A stretch of 64,000 nt of DNA, taken from contig OY763926.1 of the NCBI GenBank assembly GCA_963667715.1, positions 4,340,001 through 4,404,000 on the forward strand, written 5' to 3'. Positions 59,762 to 64,000 of the stretch are shown here, one piece after another (position 1 is the stretch's first letter; every line of letters begins with the position of its first letter). The translations under genes and the position numbers were made by a program. The DNA comes from JAFGDI01 sp963667715 (lineage in GTDB: Bacteria > Planctomycetota > Phycisphaerae > Sedimentisphaerales > SM23-30). The notes below the pieces were generated by a model that worked only from the letters and a program-made list of their open reading frames with translations, did no database searches and was not told the DNA's origin.

Positions 59762-60919
59762 TTAACCCAGGCAGCTCAGGCCGCGTAGGTAGCCATGTGC
59801 CAGTTCGTTTTTCATTTCCAGAGTATATTCGCCGATCAACTGGCCGCATTCATAGTCGCCAGAGGAGGCTAGAGATTTGAAATGGAAACTTCTGCCGGCC
59901 AGAGGCAGCACATTTATGCGACTGCTATCGAGGAACAGTACCATATCTTTTGGCACCCAGCGAGATAGAACAACACGACAGAGCCCGAAATCGCTTTCGT
60001 AGTAGCTAACCAAAGAGCTTATCTTTCTATCTTGAGGCAGATACATGCGAGAGCCGTCGAGGAAGCTGCTGACCTGACGTTTCTGATAGCCGTTGACAAC
60101 GATAGTATCAATACCAGCGTTGCTGTTTTCCCAGATACGTCTGAGTACATAGTTTAGTTTTGTTTCATCGAGAGTGTCGCCAGCGGGCAGCCCGGCATCG
60201 CCAACAGAGAAGGCATTGGTAGAAATATGCTGGACGACACCTTTCATTGTACGTCTGGCATTTGAGCTGCCTTGCGGGTCAGTTGTGGCGAGACCACCAT
60301 TTATAACACTACACTCAAGATCTCTGAGCAATTCTCTGATACGTTCCTGTTTCTGGTAATCCATTTCGTCGGCAACACCGATATGCCTGGAGGCCAGATC
60401 GCTGCCGGAGACTTCTACCGCGGATGTGAAGATCTGAGTGAAGTTCCCTTTGCGAATACGGTTGGTATGGCGACTGGTATCTTTATCAGAACCTTCGAGA
60501 GCGGCATTACCGATGATGTTTATCACCTGTCCGTTTTCGAGACTTTCTGCGGTGGTGCCGGCGTAGCCTCTGGTAACGGATACATTACCACCAATAATAT
60601 TGCCAACAAGCATTAGCTCGGCACTACCTTCGACCTGCAGCTGATCGCCGACACGTAAGATAGTAATATCATCGACAGTAAAGACCGATTCAGCAAGCGG
60701 GCTGGAGATGGTAGTGTCGGCGACAGTGACTTTATTGGTCACAAGTGAATCTTCGAGCCATTCGTGGTAAGTGCTGACAGCTTCACGAACAGGGTCACCG
60801 AGCAGAGACAGCAGCGGAGTCTCATAAGGCGAGACGATCCCGATAACATCTGATACATCTTCGCAAAGTTCTGGTAATGTTATGCCAGCGGAATAAGTTG
60901 CTTTTCCAGTAAAACTCAT
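59762..60919 (-). CDS. Major capsid protein (SU10/DUF5309 type)
   Basis: 385 residues. The N-terminal block (SFTGKATYSAGITLPELCEDVSDVIGIVSPYETPLLSLLG) is the signature of this capsid family: a statement that the region is well defined but near the surface, followed by VREAVSTYHEWLEDSL. A beta-rich insertion (about 70-140) and the HK97-like body with RIRELLRDLECSVINGG and TLDETKLNYVLRRIWENSN follow. It would form the shell. A GGAAGG ribosome site and gene order portal-scaffold-capsid support the call. No frameshift or stop is seen. Confidence 0.85.
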   Translation of the reverse strand: MSFTGKATYSAGITLPELCEDVSDVIGIVSPYETPLLSLLGDPVREAVSTYHEWLEDSLVTNKVTVADTTISSPLAESVFTVDDITILRVGDQLQVEGSAELMLVGNIIGGNVSVTRGYAGTTAESLENGQVINIIGNAALEGSDKDTSRHTNRIRKGNFTQIFTSAVEVSGSDLASRHIGVADEMDYQKQERIRELLRDLECSVINGGLATTDPQGSSNARRTMKGVVQHISTNAFSVGDAGLPAGDTLDETKLNYVLRRIWENSNAGIDTIVVNGYQKRQVSSFLDGSRMYLPQDRKISSLVSYYESDFGLCRVVLSRWVPKDMVLFLDSSRINVLPLAGRSFHFKSLASSGDYECGQLIGEYTLEMKNELAHGYLRGLSCLG

Positions 60920-60943
60920 GTTACACTTCCTTCCTGAAATAAG

Positions 60944-60994
60944 TTAGAAATTAGAATTTAGTCCCGATGTACATCGGGATAATAATTAGGGATT
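60944..60994 (+). repeat. Family B repeat with CCCGAT/ATCGGG hairpin, between scaffold and capsid genes
   Basis: TTAGAAATTAGAATTTAGT, CCCGAT-GTAC-ATCGGG, ATAATAATTAGGGATTAG. It shows that host-type repeats have entered the phage-like cassette. Confidence 0.8.
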
Positions 60995-61400
60995 AGTTTT
61001 TGAATGATCTTCTTAGCTTGAGGTACTCGTATAGATCTTTTCTGCTGCCGGTGTTTTTGGCAGTGTCGGCGGCAGCTGTGAGTTGAGCTTTGACGTTTTC
61101 ACGACGTCGAGCTCTGGGGCCAAGCGAGGGAGGACTAGCACTGCGAGGGTTGGCAAAGAGGTATGGTCGCTCACTTTTAAGTTCGGAGGTCACGTCAGTG
61201 GGGTTATCGCCGGGTCCGGCAAGTTTAATCGCAGCTTCGAGATCGATAACACCAGCACGGCCAAGCTCGACGGCAAGAAGATTTTCAAACCTGGCTTTAT
61301 CCAGCTGCTCATTTGCGTCGCTGAGTTTTTCCTGCAGTTGTTCAATATCGTCAGTCTGAGGTTCGTTATCAGCGGCATCTACATATACATCATCATTCAT
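60993..61400 (-). CDS. Phage scaffolding-like protein
   Basis: 135 residues from the ATG at 61400, which follows GGAAGG. Acidic N-terminus, then a coiled coil (DIEQLQEKLSDANEQLDKAR) and a basic C-terminus (GPRARRRENVKAQL ... YLKLRRSFKN). Small coiled-coil proteins with this charge polarity between portal and capsid genes are typically scaffolds that template shell assembly. The stop overlaps the family B repeat. No protease domain is present. Confidence 0.65.
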   Translation of the reverse strand: MNDDVYVDAADNEPQTDDIEQLQEKLSDANEQLDKARFENLLAVELGRAGVIDLEAAIKLAGPGDNPTDVTSELKSERPYLFANPRSASPPSLGPRARRRENVKAQLTAAADTAKNTGSRKDLYEYLKLRRSFKN

Positions 61401-61428
61401 TATGCACCTTCCTTTCAGAGAGAAATAA

Positions 61429-62925
61429 TTAGTACCCAATTTCGTTTAGTACTTGCTCTGGCGAGACACCCAGGTCAAGTTTTAGTTTTGCTTCCTGTAA
61501 GATCTCGGTAACATTTTCCGGGAGCGGGTTCGGCCAGTGGATGTTTATAGTTCTTTCCTCCGGACGATTGGGGTAAATATTGGAGCGGTCAAGAGCGAGC
61601 AGGACAAGGTTGGCGATTTCCTTTATCGCCCTACCGTAGCATTGTCTTTTACGTTGATTTTTGGCGAGGATACCCATAAGAGTGATCTTTAATGCGACGG
61701 CACTGGTTAGGTTTCCGATACGATTGCGGATAATACCTGCTGCGATAGCGGCCACACCGCTGGTCTTTTCGAGAGCGTCGCGAACCTGCAGGATATGTTC
61801 GGTTTCGGCGGGAGAGCCATCGTCGCCGCCAAACTCCTGGATAGACGCTTCGGGGTTATCGGTATTCCACATAACGCCGGGAGCAACGGGGAGTTTGAGG
61901 AAATTATCGACACCTTTACCGAGATACATTTTAAAGCTTTGGAAAGTAATACGACTGGCCCGATCGCTTAGGCGAGTATTGAGCTCATCCTGAAGCGGGA
62001 TAAGTGGTTCGACGTCACTGTGGCCTTCGTACTGATACGGCACCGCCATATTTTGAATATGCACTACAGGCAGGACTTTGAGCGGGTTAGGAGCTTCGAA
62101 GATAAGTTCATCGTCTTCGTATCGCTGGTAGAACTCATCGGAAAAGACTTCGAGGCATTTGCTCTGGCGAGGTTTGACAGAAGAGCCGGAAGAGTTTATT
62201 GTTGCATCTGGAGCGGGTGCGAGATCGTTATGTTGTTTGATATAATATTGAAGATAGAAATCGATAATACGATAATCGTTTTCATTAAGAACCGGCAGGC
62301 TGCGCACGGGCTCGATAGCTTCAAGTATGATCTGTTTTGCAGACTCAACTGCATATTCAATATTATTAAGCTCGGAGCGGTGGCAGTCTGCCTGGTCTGG
62401 TTCAAATAGACTATCAGCACGAAATAAGATATCAACAAAGCCATAAACACTGCCCAGTAGTGCAAGCTGTTGGAAGAATATAATTCCGCCGTTAGCTTCA
62501 AAGGCAGCATTGAGGATTTGTTCTATTTCATTTGCTCGCTTTTTATCAGGTGAGTTTGAGGTAATAGTAAAGCTTCGTCCAAACAGGAAATCGACTATAG
62601 TTTCAATACGCCAGCCGATATCGTTTTCGATTACAATCTCTTTTCGCTGAAGCTCGGTATCGTCAACACCACTATCAACACTACCCCAATAGCTGCGATG
62701 CAGGCCGGTAATGCGTGGTGGTAAACCATACTCCTGGGCCTGGAGATATGGTCTGGCAGTACTGCTGTTATTATTGGTCGATGGAGAAGAATCGTTTTGG
62801 TAATAGCTCCATAGTCTTTCAAACTGAATAGCCCGACAAAGCGACTCATTTTCAATAAGCCATTTCACATAGGCTTCGTCCAGATGTCTGTCGCTACGAT
62901 TGAAGATCGAAAAATCATATGCCAT
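61429..62925 (-). CDS. Phage portal protein (SPP1 gp6-like)
   Basis: 498 residues. Portal-type blocks: IVDFLFGRSFTITS near residue 110, VVHIQNMAVPYQYEGHSDVEPLIPLQDELNTRLSDRASRI in the middle, then SGVAAIAAGIIRNRIGNLTSAVALKITLMG. Portal dodecamers form the DNA entry vertex of tailed phages and gene transfer agents. GAGGTGA lies before the ATG. It is the first gene of the cassette; a terminase would normally lie upstream but is replaced by a 480-base non-coding region. Frame intact throughout. Confidence 0.87.
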   Translation of the reverse strand: MAYDFSIFNRSDRHLDEAYVKWLIENESLCRAIQFERLWSYYQNDSSPSTNNNSSTARPYLQAQEYGLPPRITGLHRSYWGSVDSGVDDTELQRKEIVIENDIGWRIETIVDFLFGRSFTITSNSPDKKRANEIEQILNAAFEANGGIIFFQQLALLGSVYGFVDILFRADSLFEPDQADCHRSELNNIEYAVESAKQIILEAIEPVRSLPVLNENDYRIIDFYLQYYIKQHNDLAPAPDATINSSGSSVKPRQSKCLEVFSDEFYQRYEDDELIFEAPNPLKVLPVVHIQNMAVPYQYEGHSDVEPLIPLQDELNTRLSDRASRITFQSFKMYLGKGVDNFLKLPVAPGVMWNTDNPEASIQEFGGDDGSPAETEHILQVRDALEKTSGVAAIAAGIIRNRIGNLTSAVALKITLMGILAKNQRKRQCYGRAIKEIANLVLLALDRSNIYPNRPEERTINIHWPNPLPENVTEILQEAKLKLDLGVSPEQVLNEIGY

Positions 62926-62993
62926 TTTATCACCTCAGTAAATAGAGTTTATTATTGTTGAAGACAGCTATGTGCCTGTCACTATTACTGAGA

Positions 62994-63019
62994 GGTGCGC
63001 AAAAGTGCGCTGATTTTAC
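62994..63019 (-). promoter_or_regulatory. Direct repeat 1 upstream of the portal gene, possible regulator site
   Basis: GGTGCGCAAAAGTGCGCTGA plus TTTTAC; the core GCGCA/TGCGC is an inverted repeat. It lies just upstream of the likely portal promoter. It matches the repeat at 63105 in 22 of 26 positions, all differences being transitions. Confidence 0.45.
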
Positions 63020-63104
63020 GTAAAGATTTTTTTTTGGAATTGATGTAAGAAGTTGAGAGATAAGGGGATATTTTTTTGCAGAAATTTTATTTTAGGTTTT
63101 GAAA

Positions 63105-63130
63105 GGTGTGCAGAAATGCGCTGATTCTAC
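63105..63130 (-). promoter_or_regulatory. Direct repeat 2 upstream of the portal gene, possible regulator site
   Basis: GGTGTGCAGAAATGCGCTGA plus TTCTAC. The small stem is kept through a wobble pair. The distance between the two copies is 111 bases. Confidence 0.45.
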
Positions 63131-63403
63131 ATGTCATGGCAACACAACATAGCAGGGAACTATCTATCTAGCACATATAGATAACAATCACATTCTAATA
63201 GCCGCTAATAACACATGCTATAATCGGAATATTTCACCCATCATACCCAGACGATCACTAATTAGTTTAATTACAGTCATTTATTATTTTTCATTTTGTA
63301 ATGTTATTCCAATTTGCTAGTATCAAATTACGGATTTTATATTTCTTTTTGGTAAGTTCCATACTAATTACAATTTGTACACCTAAATACAGGAGTGGCT
63401 GAA

Positions 63404-64000
63404 ATGAGAAAATTATTATCACTTTTATTATTAGCGTTGTGTCCTGCGATTACACTGGCAGGCTCATCAATCAGTCTTTACACTGATAGTGCACCTAATG
63501 TATATGGATCTTCACATTATGATCCATGGCAGGCTGATACTTTTTCTTCTATTATCGATGGTACTTTTCAGAATATGCAGAATGGTATTAATCCATTAAA
63601 TGTCGGGACAACCAATTTTGAAATACAAGATGAAGTTGTCTATAGCTTTGGCGATCTAGGGAAGCGACTCTATTGGATCTACAATATTGAAGGTGAGACA
63701 AAAGCATCTGTAGCTGGTAGGTTAAGCATTCAGTTAGAAAATGTTTGGGATGGCGAGTCTCTTGATTTCTATGACTATTACTATGGTGAATCATGGATTG
63801 AACCAACCAAACTTTATGACTATGATGCTGATGGCAATGGTACTATAGATGGAGTTATCGGTCTAGCTGGTATGGCATGGGTGCCAGGTACAACTCAAGA
63901 ATCAGTTGATGCTGCTTATGCCTCCTGGGGACTTTCAAAGGAAACATGGGAATTCACAGTTAAACTTGACAATACTGAATGCAGCATCACAAGTTACAGA
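63404..64000 (+). CDS. Secreted protein, 3' end beyond the window
   Basis: 199 codons, open to the window edge. Signal peptide (MRKLLSLLLLALCPAITLAG) after AGGAG eight bases before the ATG. The mature part is rich in Tyr, Trp and Asp (LYTDSAPNVYGSSHYDPWQAD) and holds a calcium-loop-like YDYDADGNGTIDG. The style matches PEP-CTERM or dockerin-tailed surface proteins of Phycisphaerae; the deciding C-terminus is outside the window. Confidence 0.8.
   Translation, partial: MRKLLSLLLLALCPAITLAGSSISLYTDSAPNVYGSSHYDPWQADTFSSIIDGTFQNMQNGINPLNVGTTNFEIQDEVVYSFGDLGKRLYWIYNIEGETKASVAGRLSIQLENVWDGESLDFYDYYYGESWIEPTKLYDYDADGNGTIDGVIGLAGMAWVPGTTQESVDAAYASWGLSKETWEFTVKLDNTECSITSYR

Larger units (their letters stand above)
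62926..63403. other. Divergent region between the capsid cassette and a secreted-protein gene
   Basis: Contains two 26-base direct repeats (62994, 63105) and a possible minus-strand promoter GTGACA, 17 bases, AACAAT (about 62950-62978). No gene is seen. Confidence 0.55.

Overview
The window looks like chromosome from a planctomycete of the class Phycisphaerae (Sedimentisphaerales-like). This is inferred, not tested. The pointers are a PEP-CTERM protein (50276-50785), a secreted protein with paired dockerin-like repeats of a planctomycete type (50864-51799), a TPR protein carrying two RNA polymerase alpha-CTD domains (54740-56122), an ECF sigma factor fused to a membrane/sensor region (6457-8427), moderate GC with AT-rich spacers, and often weak Shine-Dalgarno sites.

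Layout. 0-5 kb: SPFH/HflK-like membrane protein, ABC-2 permease, S41 protease. 5.4-6.1 kb: HEPN/MNT toxin-antitoxin pair. 6.4-9.4 kb: sigma factor plus secreted partner. 9.9-15.2 kb: a sulfate-activation operon (RHH regulator, AP-superfamily enzyme, cysD, cysN) split by a RAYT transposase gene with its REP repeats and by an IVP-type four-helix-bundle gene between inverted repeats. 15.6-19.9 kb: plsY, fhs, DcaP-like porin. 20-24.7 kb: cheA-cheR-cheY-cheX. 25-29.6 kb: lipoprotein, PAS histidine kinase, stand-alone Clp-N protein, kinase-less PAS-GAF-receiver protein. 29.9-33.6 kb: Xer recombinase and two lipoproteins (CsgG/LpoB-like and TolB-like). 34-39.8 kb: MerR-like regulator, Na+/solute symporter, two PaaK-type CoA ligases and an ACT protein. 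40-45 kb: AmrS radical SAM enzyme, tRNA-Glu, DUF1844 protein, GxxExxY and IVP genes, heme-motif sensor kinase. 45-54 kb: accessory zone with a second RAYT and a different REP family, three GxxExxY copies or remnants, secreted proteins and long repeat-rich spacers. 54.7-58.5 kb: TPR/alpha-CTD protein, SpoIID-like lipoprotein, queG. 58.6-62.9 kb: an isolated phage-type portal-scaffold-capsid-connector-lipoprotein cassette. 63.4 kb to the end: a secreted protein running off the window.

The striking theme is dense small-repeat traffic. At least six repeat families sit at gene ends and inside operons. Two distinct RAYT transposases are each bracketed by direct copies of their own hairpin repeats, and the stems of both hairpin families show compensatory changes. 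Small accessory genes (IVP, GxxExxY) lie between inverted repeats. Some repeats supply the stop codons of resident genes. The second focus is the orphan capsid cassette: it has good ribosome sites throughout but no visible terminase, tail, lysis or integrase gene, so it is either a phage relic or a domesticated capsid.
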